A DNA stretch of 62,094 nucleotides from an uncultured Lachnospiraceae bacterium (lineage in GTDB: Bacteria > Bacillota > Clostridia > Lachnospirales > Lachnospiraceae): positions 1 through 62,094 of the forward strand of contig CACXGE010000116.1 in NCBI GenBank assembly GCA_902767135.1. The letters run 5' to 3'. The translations under genes and the position numbers were made by a program. Below are positions 43,193 through 51,505 of this stretch, one piece after another. Below the pieces are notes generated by a model. The model was given only the letters and a program-made list of their open reading frames with translations. It did not search any database and was not told where the DNA came from. Every line of letters starts with the position of its first letter. Within the stretch, counting starts at the first letter, position 1.

Positions 43193-44239
43193 ATGAAGGC
43201 GTATGTATTAGAAGGAATAGACCAATTAGAATATAAAGATGTAGAAACTCCGGAAAGCAGGGAGGGATTTGCTTTGGTGGAGGTAAAGGCTGTGGGAATC
43301 TGTGGGTCTGACATTCCACGAATTTTTGAAACAGGAACTTATCACTTTCCAACTATTCCAGGACATGAGTTTGCAGGAGTGGTAAAAGAGGTGTATGATG
43401 AAGAGTACAAGGAATTGGTGGGGGAACGTGTAGGGGTATTTCCGTTGATTCCATGTAGAGAATGTTCCCCATGTCAGGAGGGAAAGTATGAACTTTGCAG
43501 GAACTACAATTATCTAGGTTCCCGTTGCGATGGCGGATTTGCAGAGTATGTGCTTGTGCCAATCTGGAATCTTCTTCCCTTACCGGATACGGTGTCCTTT
43601 CAAGAGGCTGCAATGCTAGAGCCTGCTTCTGTGGCAAGACATGGTTTGTCACAGATTGGAGAAGAAAATATTTTAGGAAAGACGGTTTGTATTTTTGGAC
43701 CGGGAACCATCGGGTTACTTATGGCACAGTGGGCTGGTATCTTTGGAGCGGATAAAGTCCTTTTAGTGGGAACTAAGGAGGGACAAAAAGACTTGGCAGC
43801 AAAGCTTGGATTTACCTTATTCTGCAATTCTAAGACAGAGGATGTCCAGGAATTTTTGAAGGCGAATACGGATGGGGAAGGTCCGGATATTGTGGTGGAA
43901 GGCGTTGGAAATGATTCCGTGCTCAGCGAGTGTCTTAAGGCAGTGAAACCGGGGGGGAGTATATTGCTTGTGGGGAATCCCCATGGGGATGTCAATCTTG
44001 AAAAAGCAGTATTCTGGCAGATTTTAAGAAAGCAATTAAAACTGTATGGAACCTGGAATTCCAGCTACTTTGGTGGAATGGAGAGCGATTGGACTAAGAC
44101 CGTGGAAGCCATAGAAGAAGACAGACTAAAGCCGGCAGAACAGATTACCCATGAATTGGAATTTGAAAGACTGAAAGACGGTTTGAATATTATGAGAGAA
44201 CGAAAAGAATTTTGTAATAAGGTTATGATAACACGTTAG
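43193..44239 (+). CDS. Zinc-dependent alcohol dehydrogenase (GatD-like), possible pentulose-phosphate reductase
   Basis: A medium-chain dehydrogenase (348 aa). It has GICGSDIPRIFETGTYHFPTIPGHE (catalytic zinc ligands Cys and His-Glu), the structural zinc loop with four cysteines (CRECSPCQEGKYELC), YLGSRCDGGFAEY and the Rossmann GPGTIGLL. It looks most like galactitol-1-phosphate dehydrogenases. TarJ, which reduces ribulose 5-phosphate for CDP-ribitol, belongs to the same superfamily. Beside a CTP transferase and Rpe it would reduce a ketopentose phosphate to a pentitol phosphate; this is inference. Confidence 0.82.
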   Translation: MKAYVLEGIDQLEYKDVETPESREGFALVEVKAVGICGSDIPRIFETGTYHFPTIPGHEFAGVVKEVYDEEYKELVGERVGVFPLIPCRECSPCQEGKYELCRNYNYLGSRCDGGFAEYVLVPIWNLLPLPDTVSFQEAAMLEPASVARHGLSQIGEENILGKTVCIFGPGTIGLLMAQWAGIFGADKVLLVGTKEGQKDLAAKLGFTLFCNSKTEDVQEFLKANTDGEGPDIVVEGVGNDSVLSECLKAVKPGGSILLVGNPHGDVNLEKAVFWQILRKQLKLYGTWNSSYFGGMESDWTKTVEAIEEDRLKPAEQITHELEFERLKDGLNIMRERKEFCNKVMITR

Positions 44240-44258
44240 GAATAGGTGAAAACGAAGT

Positions 44259-44939
44259 ATGAAAGCAGAAATTACAGCATCGATTATGTGCGCGGATTTA
44301 TTGAATTTAGAACGTGATATTCTTGCTTTGGAGAAGGCGGGAGTAGATTATTTTCACTACGATTTAATGGATGGCCATTTTGTACCCAATGTGACTTTAG
44401 GTCTGGAGACAGTATGTGAGATACAAAAGAGAGTAAAGGTTAGAAGCGATTTTCATCTTTTGGTAAACCAACCAGAGGATATTATCCCTTTGCTGGATGC
44501 AGGGGTGGAGGATTTGATAGGATTTCATTATTCTGCCACAAAGAATATTGACAAATGTTTAAATATGATTCATGATATGCAGGCCAATGCAGGAATTGTA
44601 TTAGATACCAATGATCATTATGAATTGTTAGAACCTTATTTGGATAATATAGATTATGTGACATTGATGATGATTCGTCCTGGCTTTGCAGGACAGCCTA
44701 TGGTGGATGGAATGATTGAGAAAATCATGGAAACTAGAAAATGGTTAAATAACCATGAAAAGCATCATGTGAAGATTATGATAGATGGAAATGTAAGCTA
44801 TGAGAGAGCCAGATTGATGCACAAATTAGGTGGAGATATTCTGGTGGCAGGAACGTCGTCTTTGTTTAAAGGAGATATGTCTTTTGAGGAGTCTTTGAAA
44901 ACTTTCGAGGAATATACCTCTCATAAGGAGTTATACTAG
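44259..44939 (+). CDS. rpe: Ribulose-phosphate 3-epimerase family protein
   Basis: A TIM-barrel epimerase of 226 aa: ITASIMCADLLNLERDI, DYFHYDLMDGHFVPN with the metal-binding Asp, DFHLLVNQP and TLMMIRPGFAGQP. The late phosphate loop reads IMIDGNVS rather than the usual VDGGI, so the substrate may not be plain ribulose 5-phosphate. The usual reaction interconverts D-ribulose and D-xylulose 5-phosphate. Its place in a glycan operon suggests supply of xylulose-type phosphates for a CDP-pentitol rather than the central pathway. Its stop shares a base with the next GTG start. Confidence 0.85.
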   Translation: MKAEITASIMCADLLNLERDILALEKAGVDYFHYDLMDGHFVPNVTLGLETVCEIQKRVKVRSDFHLLVNQPEDIIPLLDAGVEDLIGFHYSATKNIDKCLNMIHDMQANAGIVLDTNDHYELLEPYLDNIDYVTLMMIRPGFAGQPMVDGMIEKIMETRKWLNNHEKHHVKIMIDGNVSYERARLMHKLGGDILVAGTSSLFKGDMSFEESLKTFEEYTSHKELY

Positions 44940-45781
44940 TGTCTGGTTTAAAGAAAGTAAAAAAGGCAATTAAGCCGGTGTACAATATAGGAAAATATAT
45001 TCGATACAAAACGGAAGGAATCCTTGCAAAACACCATGTTTATCTCAATGGCAATATAAAAAAACTGGCATCCTATCAGGATAAACATAAGGGAGAAAGA
45101 GTGTTTTTGATTGGCACAGGTCCAAGCCTGAAAGCCGAGGATTTAGAACTGCTCAAGGATGAGTACTCTATTGGATGTAATATGGTATATAAAATCTATT
45201 CACAGACAAGCTGGAGACCGACCTATCATTGCGTGACAGACAGAAATTACGGGATACGCTTAAGTGAAGAACTATCCCAAAAGGTGACAGTACCATTTTT
45301 TGTTCCAAAATCTACCTATGTGCGAATGAAACAACATCCTCAGAATTCTATTTGGATTTCAGATATATATGATCAGGATATTTATGAGGTGACAGGGGAT
45401 ATGCTTTCCTATTGCAGAGTTCAGGGAACTGTTATGGGATTTATGATAGAACTGGCAATTTTTATGGGATTTGAGGAAATTTATCTTTTGGGAGTGGACT
45501 GTACCAGTTCCTTTCAGGCAAAAGGCCATTTTGTAAAGGATTATGTACCTGAGAATCTAAATAAAGAAAATGAACAACGGTTAAAGGAAGATGGCAACCT
45601 TACCAAAGAACAGGCGGCAGCAAAAAGCATTGACCGTTCTATTGCCGCTTACGAGATCATACAGGAATTTGTGACACGGACGAAAAAGGCAAAGGTGTAT
45701 AATGCAACCCGTGGGGGTGCACTGGAAGTATTTCCCAGAGTTTGTCTGGATGACGTGTTGGGTAAAGGAGAAAAATTATGA
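44939..45781 (+). CDS. DUF115/MptE-like (Maf/GT42-fold-like) protein
   Basis: The 280-residue protein has RVFLIGTGPSLKAEDLELL, GCNMVYKIY, WRPTYHCVTDR and a late MGFEEIYLLGVDC. This pattern is shared by the DUF115 (MptE-like) family and by the core of Maf flagellin glycosyltransferases, whose fold resembles GT42 sialyltransferases. The same domain is fused to a TagF-like enzyme at 46228. By analogy it could transfer a CMP-activated acidic sugar, and a CMP-ulosonate-type synthetase is encoded at 49189; neither is shown. GTG start with AAGGAG eight bases before. It overlaps tagD (ATGA). Confidence 0.7.
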   Translation: MSGLKKVKKAIKPVYNIGKYIRYKTEGILAKHHVYLNGNIKKLASYQDKHKGERVFLIGTGPSLKAEDLELLKDEYSIGCNMVYKIYSQTSWRPTYHCVTDRNYGIRLSEELSQKVTVPFFVPKSTYVRMKQHPQNSIWISDIYDQDIYEVTGDMLSYCRVQGTVMGFMIELAIFMGFEEIYLLGVDCTSSFQAKGHFVKDYVPENLNKENEQRLKEDGNLTKEQAAAKSIDRSIAAYEIIQEFVTRTKKAKVYNATRGGALEVFPRVCLDDVLGKGEKL

Positions 45782-46167
45782 AAAAAGTGATTACTTATGG
45801 AACATTCGATTTATTACATTATGGGCATGTAAATTTGCTGCAGAGAGCAAAGGCATTGGGAGATTATCTGGTGGTGGTCCTGTCAACAGATGAATTTAAC
45901 TGGAATATGAAGCAGAAGAAGTGCTATTTTAGTTATGAGGAGAGAAAACGTTTGCTGGAAGCCATTCGTTATGTGGATTTGGTGATTCCGGAAACCAGTT
46001 GGGAACAGAAAATTTCAGATGTACAGGAATATCATATTGATACCTTTGTGATGGGGGATGACTGGGAAGGAAAATTTGATTTCTTAAGGGAATACTGTGA
46101 GGTGGTATACTTACCAAGAACACCGGAAATATCCACAACACAGATTAAGAATGATTTGAAAAAATAA
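45778..46167 (+). CDS. tagD: Glycerol-3-phosphate cytidylyltransferase TagD
   Basis: The 129-residue enzyme makes CDP-glycerol from CTP and glycerol 3-phosphate for teichoic acid. TYGTFDLLHYGHVNLL has the HxGH active site (His14, His17), YFSYEERKRLLEAIRYVD follows, and the C-terminal RTPEISTTQIK matches the RTxGISTT signature. Length is exactly that of TagD. ATGA overlap with the previous gene; the TagF-DUF115 fusion comes 60 bp later. It feeds the two CDP-alditol transferases in the window. Confidence 0.95.
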   Translation: MKKVITYGTFDLLHYGHVNLLQRAKALGDYLVVVLSTDEFNWNMKQKKCYFSYEERKRLLEAIRYVDLVIPETSWEQKISDVQEYHIDTFVMGDDWEGKFDFLREYCEVVYLPRTPEISTTQIKNDLKK

Positions 46168-46172
46168 ATTTC

Positions 46173-46200
46173 ACGGAATAGATATTACGGAATAGATATT
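46173..46200. repeat. Two tandem copies of a 14-bp unit between tagD and the fusion gene
   Basis: ACGGAATAGATATT is repeated exactly at 46173-46186 and 46187-46200, just after the tagD stop codon. It looks like a simple slippage duplication. Confidence 0.9.
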
Positions 46201-46227
46201 AGTTGTTATACATGGAGGAAATTTAAA

Positions 46228-48366
46228 ATGTCGAAAAAGAAAATCAAAAAAGCGCTGAAACGTATTTCATCAAAGAATAAATATGCAAAGTCCATAGCTG
46301 AGAATCTTAGTGCGGCGGTAAGAAGGGCTAAGATGTCAAAATATCAGGCAATTTATGGAGTAGATGAAAAACTAGTGGTTTTTGAAGCTTTTTCAGGTGG
46401 AAAATACGCTTGTAATCCAATGGCAATCTACGAAGCAATGTTGAAAGACCCAAAATACGATGATTTTGAATATGTCTGGATTTTCAATAAGCCCAAAAAA
46501 TATAAGTTTTTGGAAGATAATAAGAATACAACCGTTGTAAAGAAATTTTCAGATAAGCATTATGAGTCCTATGCAAAGGCAAAATACTGGGTGAATAATA
46601 TGTCTATTCCGGAATATCTGCACCCTTCTAAAGAACAGGTTTATATTGAAACATGGCATGGTGTACCACTAAAGCGTATGGGATTTGACATTGAGACAGA
46701 TGTAGACCCAAGACAGACAAAATCTCATATGCGAAAAAAATACAAGCATAAAGCACAAAAAATGACCTATATGATTAGTAGTTCGGAATTTTATACAGAA
46801 AAACTTACAAGTTCTTTTGGATTAGACAAGTTCTGTAATAGAGATATTTTCCTAAATACAGGTTATCCCAGAAATGACTTTCTCTTTCATTACACCAAGG
46901 AAGATGTGAAAAAGTGGAAAGAGGAATTGGGCATAGCAGAGGATAAGAAGGTAGTGCTTTATACTCCAACCTGGAGGGATACCCAGTACACCAATGGAAA
47001 GATTACTTATCAGGTAGAGGTGGATTTAGACCAGTTAAGTAAAGAGCTAGGTGATGATTACGTTATCTTATTCCGTGCCCATCATCATGTGAAAAAAGTG
47101 GAGGGAGCCCAACAGGAAAATACCAATGTAATCAACGTGGCAAATATTGATGAAATTAATTTCCTGTACATTATCAGCGACATATTGATTACGGATTATT
47201 CCAGCACCATGTTTGATTTTGCAATTCTTAACAGACCCATGGTATTCTTTATGTATGATTTAGAGGAATATGCCAATGATGTAAGAGGATTTTATTTTGA
47301 TATTGCTGAACTTCCAGGACCAATTGTGCAGGAAACTTCAAAATTGGCAGGTGAGATGAAAAAGGCATTGAATGTAGAAGAGTATCAGAAAGCCTACGGT
47401 GAAAAGTACAAGGCGTTTAATGAAAAATTTAATCAGTACAATCACGGTGATAGTGCACATCAGTTGCTTGAACAGGTAATAAACACAGAATTTTCAGAAG
47501 ATTATTATCAAAAAAGAGAACAGAATATCAAGCGTTGGCACAAATGGCTGGAGATGAAAAATCAGCTTAGATGTTTCAAATATAATGTAAAGGGACTCTT
47601 ACGGCTTGCTGGAATCTGTACCGATGAAAACAGCAGGAAACTTCGTAAGCTGAAGAATTCTCATAAGGGAGAGCGCTGTTTTTTAATTGGAAATGGACCA
47701 AGTCTCACACCTCAGGATTTAGATTTGCTGCAGAATGAAACTTGTTTTGCCTGCAATATGATTTTCGAAATCTTTGATAAAACCAAATGGAGACCCACAT
47801 ATTATTGTGTGTATGACAATGTATATTCCGATAAACTGGAAGAGCAATTACATGACTCCCTTGCTGTGACAGAAAATATGTTTACCATTCCTGGATTTTA
47901 CAAAAAGTTGTCAGAAAAACCGGAAAATATGATTTATATTGACAGCATTTTCAGTGAGGAATACAGTGTACGTGGAAATGTACTTGCTTATGTAAAGAGA
48001 AAAGCTACCGTAATGACGATTATGGCCGAAATGGCGTTTTATCTGGGATTTAAAGAGATTTATCTGATAGGCGTGGATAACAGTGATACCCATGGCAGTG
48101 GGGGACATTTTTACCAGAATGAAACAGAAAAAGTGGTGGCGGCAAGGGATATCAATCGTATCAAACGTAGACTGTCCCAGGAAAAGCTTACCAGCAAGGA
48201 TATTGCGGAGCATACCATGACAAGATGCAATTCTGTTTATGAAGAAATGAAAAAATATGCAGACAAACACGGAATAAAGATGTATAATGCCACAAGAGGC
48301 GGTAAATTGGAAGTGTTTGAACGTGCTAATCTGGATGAAGTAGTTGCAGACAAGCAGGGTAAATAG
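46228..48366 (+). CDS. Fusion of TagF-like CDP-alditol transferase and DUF115/Maf-like domain
   Basis: Residues 1 to about 425 of 712 are a CDP-glycerol glycerophosphotransferase. Its markers are VYIETWHGVPLKRM (about 137-150), NTGYPRNDFLF, VVLYTPTWRDTQY, LFRAHHHV and ITDYSSTMFDFAI (about 320-332). After a linker, residues about 478-712 are a DUF115 domain: HKGERCFLIGNGPSLTPQDLDLL, ACNMIFEIF, WRPTYYCVYD, GFKEIYLIGVDNSD and NATRGGKLEVF. That half closely matches the stand-alone protein at 44939, including the C-terminal NATRGG. The fusion suggests that alditol-phosphate polymerisation and a second transfer act on one acceptor. GGAGG precedes ATG. Confidence 0.85.
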   Translation: MSKKKIKKALKRISSKNKYAKSIAENLSAAVRRAKMSKYQAIYGVDEKLVVFEAFSGGKYACNPMAIYEAMLKDPKYDDFEYVWIFNKPKKYKFLEDNKNTTVVKKFSDKHYESYAKAKYWVNNMSIPEYLHPSKEQVYIETWHGVPLKRMGFDIETDVDPRQTKSHMRKKYKHKAQKMTYMISSSEFYTEKLTSSFGLDKFCNRDIFLNTGYPRNDFLFHYTKEDVKKWKEELGIAEDKKVVLYTPTWRDTQYTNGKITYQVEVDLDQLSKELGDDYVILFRAHHHVKKVEGAQQENTNVINVANIDEINFLYIISDILITDYSSTMFDFAILNRPMVFFMYDLEEYANDVRGFYFDIAELPGPIVQETSKLAGEMKKALNVEEYQKAYGEKYKAFNEKFNQYNHGDSAHQLLEQVINTEFSEDYYQKREQNIKRWHKWLEMKNQLRCFKYNVKGLLRLAGICTDENSRKLRKLKNSHKGERCFLIGNGPSLTPQDLDLLQNETCFACNMIFEIFDKTKWRPTYYCVYDNVYSDKLEEQLHDSLAVTENMFTIPGFYKKLSEKPENMIYIDSIFSEEYSVRGNVLAYVKRKATVMTIMAEMAFYLGFKEIYLIGVDNSDTHGSGGHFYQNETEKVVAARDINRIKRRLSQEKLTSKDIAEHTMTRCNSVYEEMKKYADKHGIKMYNATRGGKLEVFERANLDEVVADKQGK

Positions 48367-48385
48367 TGTAACAATTGATAAAAGA

Positions 48386-48410
48386 TAACTGTGAAGGCAT
48401 AAAACAGTTA
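48386..48410. repeat. 25-nt palindrome family, copy F
   Basis: TAACTGT and ACAGTTA form a 7-bp stem around 11 nt, about 20 nt after the fusion-gene stop codon and before the AraD-like gene. It is the same total length as the other copies. Confidence 0.55.
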
Positions 48411-48435
48411 AAAATAAAGAAGGCAGGTGTAACTT

Positions 48436-49140
48436 GTGCTAGAAGAACTGAAAGAAATTGTTTATAAAGCAAATATGGAGTTGCCAAAATATGGACTGGT
48501 TACTTTTACATGGGGTAACGTGAGTCAGATTGACAGAGAGAGTGGTTTGTTTGTGATTAAACCATCAGGTGTGGACTATGATGTTATGACACCGGAAGAT
48601 ATGGTGGTTATGGATTTACAGGGAAATAAAGTGGAGGGAAGACTAAATCCCTCCTCAGATACTGCAACTCATTTAGAAATATACAGGGCATTTGAAACAG
48701 TAGGAGGAGTGGTGCATACTCATTCCAGCTATGCAACCAGTTGGGCACAGTCAGGGAGAAATATACCTTGTTATGGTACTACCCATGCAGATTACATTTA
48801 TGGTGATGTACCCTGCCTTCGTACATTGACAAAAGAGGAAATCGGTGATGCATACGAAGCCAATACAGGGCTTTTGATTGTAAATGAATTCAAGAAAAGA
48901 AATTTAGATCCTAAGGCGGTTCCTGCTGTGTTATGTAAGAATCATGGTCCATTTACCTGGGGCAAGGATGCTTTCCAGGCGGTACATAATGCTGTTGTTT
49001 TGGAGGAAGTGGCCAAGATGGCATACCGTACCGAGTTGATTAACCCACAGGTAAAACCAGCTCCACAGGAATTACAGGATAAACATTATTACAGAAAACA
49101 TGGAGCAAATGCGTATTACGGTCAGAAGGTAAGTGTATAG
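48436..49140 (+). CDS. araD: L-ribulose-5-phosphate 4-epimerase-like class II aldolase-family protein (AraD-like)
   Basis: AraD interconverts L-ribulose 5-phosphate and D-xylulose 5-phosphate. The 234-residue protein matches AraD along its length: TWGNVSQ, VVHTHSSYATSWAQ with two zinc histidines, GTTHADYIYGDVPC, LCKNHGPFTWG with the third histidine, and HYYRKHGANAYYGQ with the catalytic tyrosine. GTG start with an AGGCAGG-type site. No arabinose-use genes are nearby. With the Rpe-like protein it would connect D-ribulose, D-xylulose and L-ribulose 5-phosphates. Acting on a glycan precursor is inferred; a related aldolase activity cannot be excluded. Confidence 0.88.
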   Translation: MLEELKEIVYKANMELPKYGLVTFTWGNVSQIDRESGLFVIKPSGVDYDVMTPEDMVVMDLQGNKVEGRLNPSSDTATHLEIYRAFETVGGVVHTHSSYATSWAQSGRNIPCYGTTHADYIYGDVPCLRTLTKEEIGDAYEANTGLLIVNEFKKRNLDPKAVPAVLCKNHGPFTWGKDAFQAVHNAVVLEEVAKMAYRTELINPQVKPAPQELQDKHYYRKHGANAYYGQKVSV

Positions 49141-49188
49141 AAAGATGTAGGCAGGGCAATCTGCCAGGAAAATGTCAAGGAGGAAATC

Positions 49189-49926
49189 ATGAAAGTAGTA
49201 GGAATTATACCGGCAAGATATGGTTCAACCAGATTGCCAGGGAAACCATTGAAGGACATTTGTGGAAAACCAATGATTTACTGGGTGTATACAAGAGTAT
49301 GTACGGTAGACAGATTAGATGAAGTGTATGTTGCCACGGACGATGAACGTATAGAAGAGGTTTGTAAACAATACGATATTCCAGTGGTTATGACAAAGAG
49401 CACCCATGCAACCGGTGCCCATCGAGTGCAGGAAGTGTCAGATAAGATTCAGGCGGATTTTTACGTGCAGTTAAACGGAGATGAGCCTTTGATTGACAAG
49501 AATGCAATTGCGGCTGTGATACCTGAGGAGGTGCCACAGGATAGAGAGTTTGGCACCAATATTATTACAAAGATTACGGATCCTGCTCAGGCAATGGATT
49601 CATCTAATATTAAGATGGTGTTTGATGAAGATATGAATGCGTTATATATGTCGCGAACACCAATCCCATACCCATTTAAATCTATTGATTTTACCTACTA
49701 TAAGCATGTGGGAATTATTGGATACAACAAAAAGATGTTGGATTTCTACCGTGATTCTGTACCGGGAAGATTTGAAACGATTGAGGGAATTGACACCATG
49801 AGATTTTTGGATTATGGAAAGCAGTTGAAACTATTTATGGTAGAAAATTGCCATACCTTATCTGTAGATACCGAAAAAGATTTAGAGATGGTTCGTACCA
49901 TGATGGAAAAGGAGATAAACAAATAA
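49189..49926 (+). CDS. kdsB: KdsB-family CMP-ulosonate (3-deoxy-manno-octulosonate-like) cytidylyltransferase
   Basis: The 245-residue protein opens GIIPARYGSTRLPGKPLKDICGKPMI, has VATDDERI, LNGDEPLID, TNIITKI, HVGIIGYNKKMLDFY and SVDTEKDLE. These are the full set for CMP-Kdo synthetase, which uses CTP to activate a 2-keto-3-deoxy sugar acid. The block usually written GTDR or GTER is GAHR here, and the common QGDEP is NGDEP, hinting at another substrate. Kdo enzymes belong to Gram-negative LPS, so this is unusual in a Firmicute. It overlaps the aldolase gene by one base. Confidence 0.85.
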   Translation: MKVVGIIPARYGSTRLPGKPLKDICGKPMIYWVYTRVCTVDRLDEVYVATDDERIEEVCKQYDIPVVMTKSTHATGAHRVQEVSDKIQADFYVQLNGDEPLIDKNAIAAVIPEEVPQDREFGTNIITKITDPAQAMDSSNIKMVFDEDMNALYMSRTPIPYPFKSIDFTYYKHVGIIGYNKKMLDFYRDSVPGRFETIEGIDTMRFLDYGKQLKLFMVENCHTLSVDTEKDLEMVRTMMEKEINK

Positions 49927-51491
49927 TGAGTATGAGACTTTTGGATTGTACCGTTCGTGATGGCGGATACATTAATGATTGGAATTTCGGAAATAAGACC
50001 ATTAAGAGTATTTTTAAGAAAATGGTTGCAGCAGGTGTAGATATTGTAGAAGTAGGTTTCCTTAGAAACTGCGAATATACACCGGATAAAACTTTGTATA
50101 ATAATATAGAGCAGATTAAGCCGGTACTGCCGGAAGAAAAGGGAAACACAAAGTTTTTTGCCATGGCGTTGCACAATATGTATGACATTAGTAAATTAGA
50201 GCCATGTGATGGAACCATTACAGGAATCCGCGTTACTTTTCATGATTATGATATTGATGAAGGAATGGAATTTTGTAAGAAAGTTCTGGAATTAGGTTAT
50301 GAGTGTTATTGTCAGCCCATAAATATTATGGGATATACCGATGAGCAGGTGCTTGGAATTGTAAAAAAAGTAAATGCTATCAAGCCTACCGGTTTTGCCA
50401 TTGTAGATACCTTTGGCTCTATGATGAAAGAAGATTTATTGCGTATTTCTATGTTAGTTGACAATAACTTAGATCCTTCCATTACATTAGGTGTGCATTT
50501 ACATGAGAATTTAAGCCTGTCCTATTCTTTGGCCCAGGAGTTTATCACCTTATTAATCAATAGAAGAAATATTATTGTGGATGGTTCTTTGGCCGGTATG
50601 GGGCGTGTGCCTGGAAATCTTTGTATTGAATTGATTTCTGATTACATGAATCGTACTTGTGGAAAAAACTATGATGCAGATGCCTTATTTGATGCAATCA
50701 ATGACTATATTCTTCCGATTAAGGAGAAAAATCCATGGGGATATTCCGCGCCTTATGCAATTTCGGCAAAGTATAATCTTCATAGAAACTATGCAGAAAA
50801 TCTTGTGGACAGAGGTGTGCTGACGGCAAAGGATATGAATCATATTCTGGCTATGATTGAGCCACACAAAAAGACTGTTTTTGATAAGGATTACATCGAA
50901 AAATTATTTTATGAATATCAGAGTAATGTGGTAGATGACAAAGAAGATATCAAGGCGTTAAAAGAAAAAATTGCAGGAAAAGAAGTTGTGGTGGTTGCAC
51001 CAGGAAGTTCCATCGTAGAGAATGAAGAAATGATTTCTGAGTATATCGGACAGAACAAGCCGGTGGTAATCTGTACGAACTTTATCTCGGATGCTTTTTC
51101 CTATGACTTTGCTTTCTTCTCAAATACCAAGAGATATGAAGATATCAAGAAGGATAATGAAAATGTCATTGTTACATCCAATCTGGTAAGAGATGGAAAA
51201 ACCGCAGGATATTGTGTAAATTATAACAATTTGGTATCTATTGGTGAGTCTGGTGCAAATAATGTTGTTATGCTTCTTAAACTTTTAAAATTATTGGGAG
51301 CTTCCAAGATTTCCTTGGCAGGATGTGACGGATATTCTAAGGACAGACAAAATTACTTTGACCATAATCTGGCAAAAGCTCATAAAATCAGCACAGAGAA
51401 CAATCAAAGTATGGCAAACAGAATTAAACAGATTGGTGAAAGTGTAGAGATAAAGTTCCTGACACCATCAGAATACGAAAGTTTAATGTAA
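49926..51491 (+). CDS. DRE-TIM aldolase (HMGL/DmpG-like) with an extra C-terminal domain
   Basis: Residues 1 to about 335 of 521 form an HMG-CoA-lyase-like barrel. LLDCTVRDGGYINDW carries the metal aspartate and base of the DRE-TIM family, VEVGFL, IVDTFGSM and GVHLHENLSLS the HxH metal pair, and SLAGMGRVPGN the active-site lid. Relatives join or split pyruvate-derived carbon units, as in 4-hydroxy-2-oxovalerate aldolase. Residues about 350-521 (EVVVVAPGSSIVENE, VVICTNFISD, YDFAFFSNTKRY, KISLAGCDGYS) resemble the DUF115 layout loosely. Start ATG 49926 overlaps the kdsB stop and sits behind AAGGAG. A role in making the ulosonic acid that KdsB activates is inference. Confidence 0.75.
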   Translation: MSMRLLDCTVRDGGYINDWNFGNKTIKSIFKKMVAAGVDIVEVGFLRNCEYTPDKTLYNNIEQIKPVLPEEKGNTKFFAMALHNMYDISKLEPCDGTITGIRVTFHDYDIDEGMEFCKKVLELGYECYCQPINIMGYTDEQVLGIVKKVNAIKPTGFAIVDTFGSMMKEDLLRISMLVDNNLDPSITLGVHLHENLSLSYSLAQEFITLLINRRNIIVDGSLAGMGRVPGNLCIELISDYMNRTCGKNYDADALFDAINDYILPIKEKNPWGYSAPYAISAKYNLHRNYAENLVDRGVLTAKDMNHILAMIEPHKKTVFDKDYIEKLFYEYQSNVVDDKEDIKALKEKIAGKEVVVVAPGSSIVENEEMISEYIGQNKPVVICTNFISDAFSYDFAFFSNTKRYEDIKKDNENVIVTSNLVRDGKTAGYCVNYNNLVSIGESGANNVVMLLKLLKLLGASKISLAGCDGYSKDRQNYFDHNLAKAHKISTENNQSMANRIKQIGESVEIKFLTPSEYESLM

Positions 51492-51505
51492 CTATAGGAG
51501 GAGAT

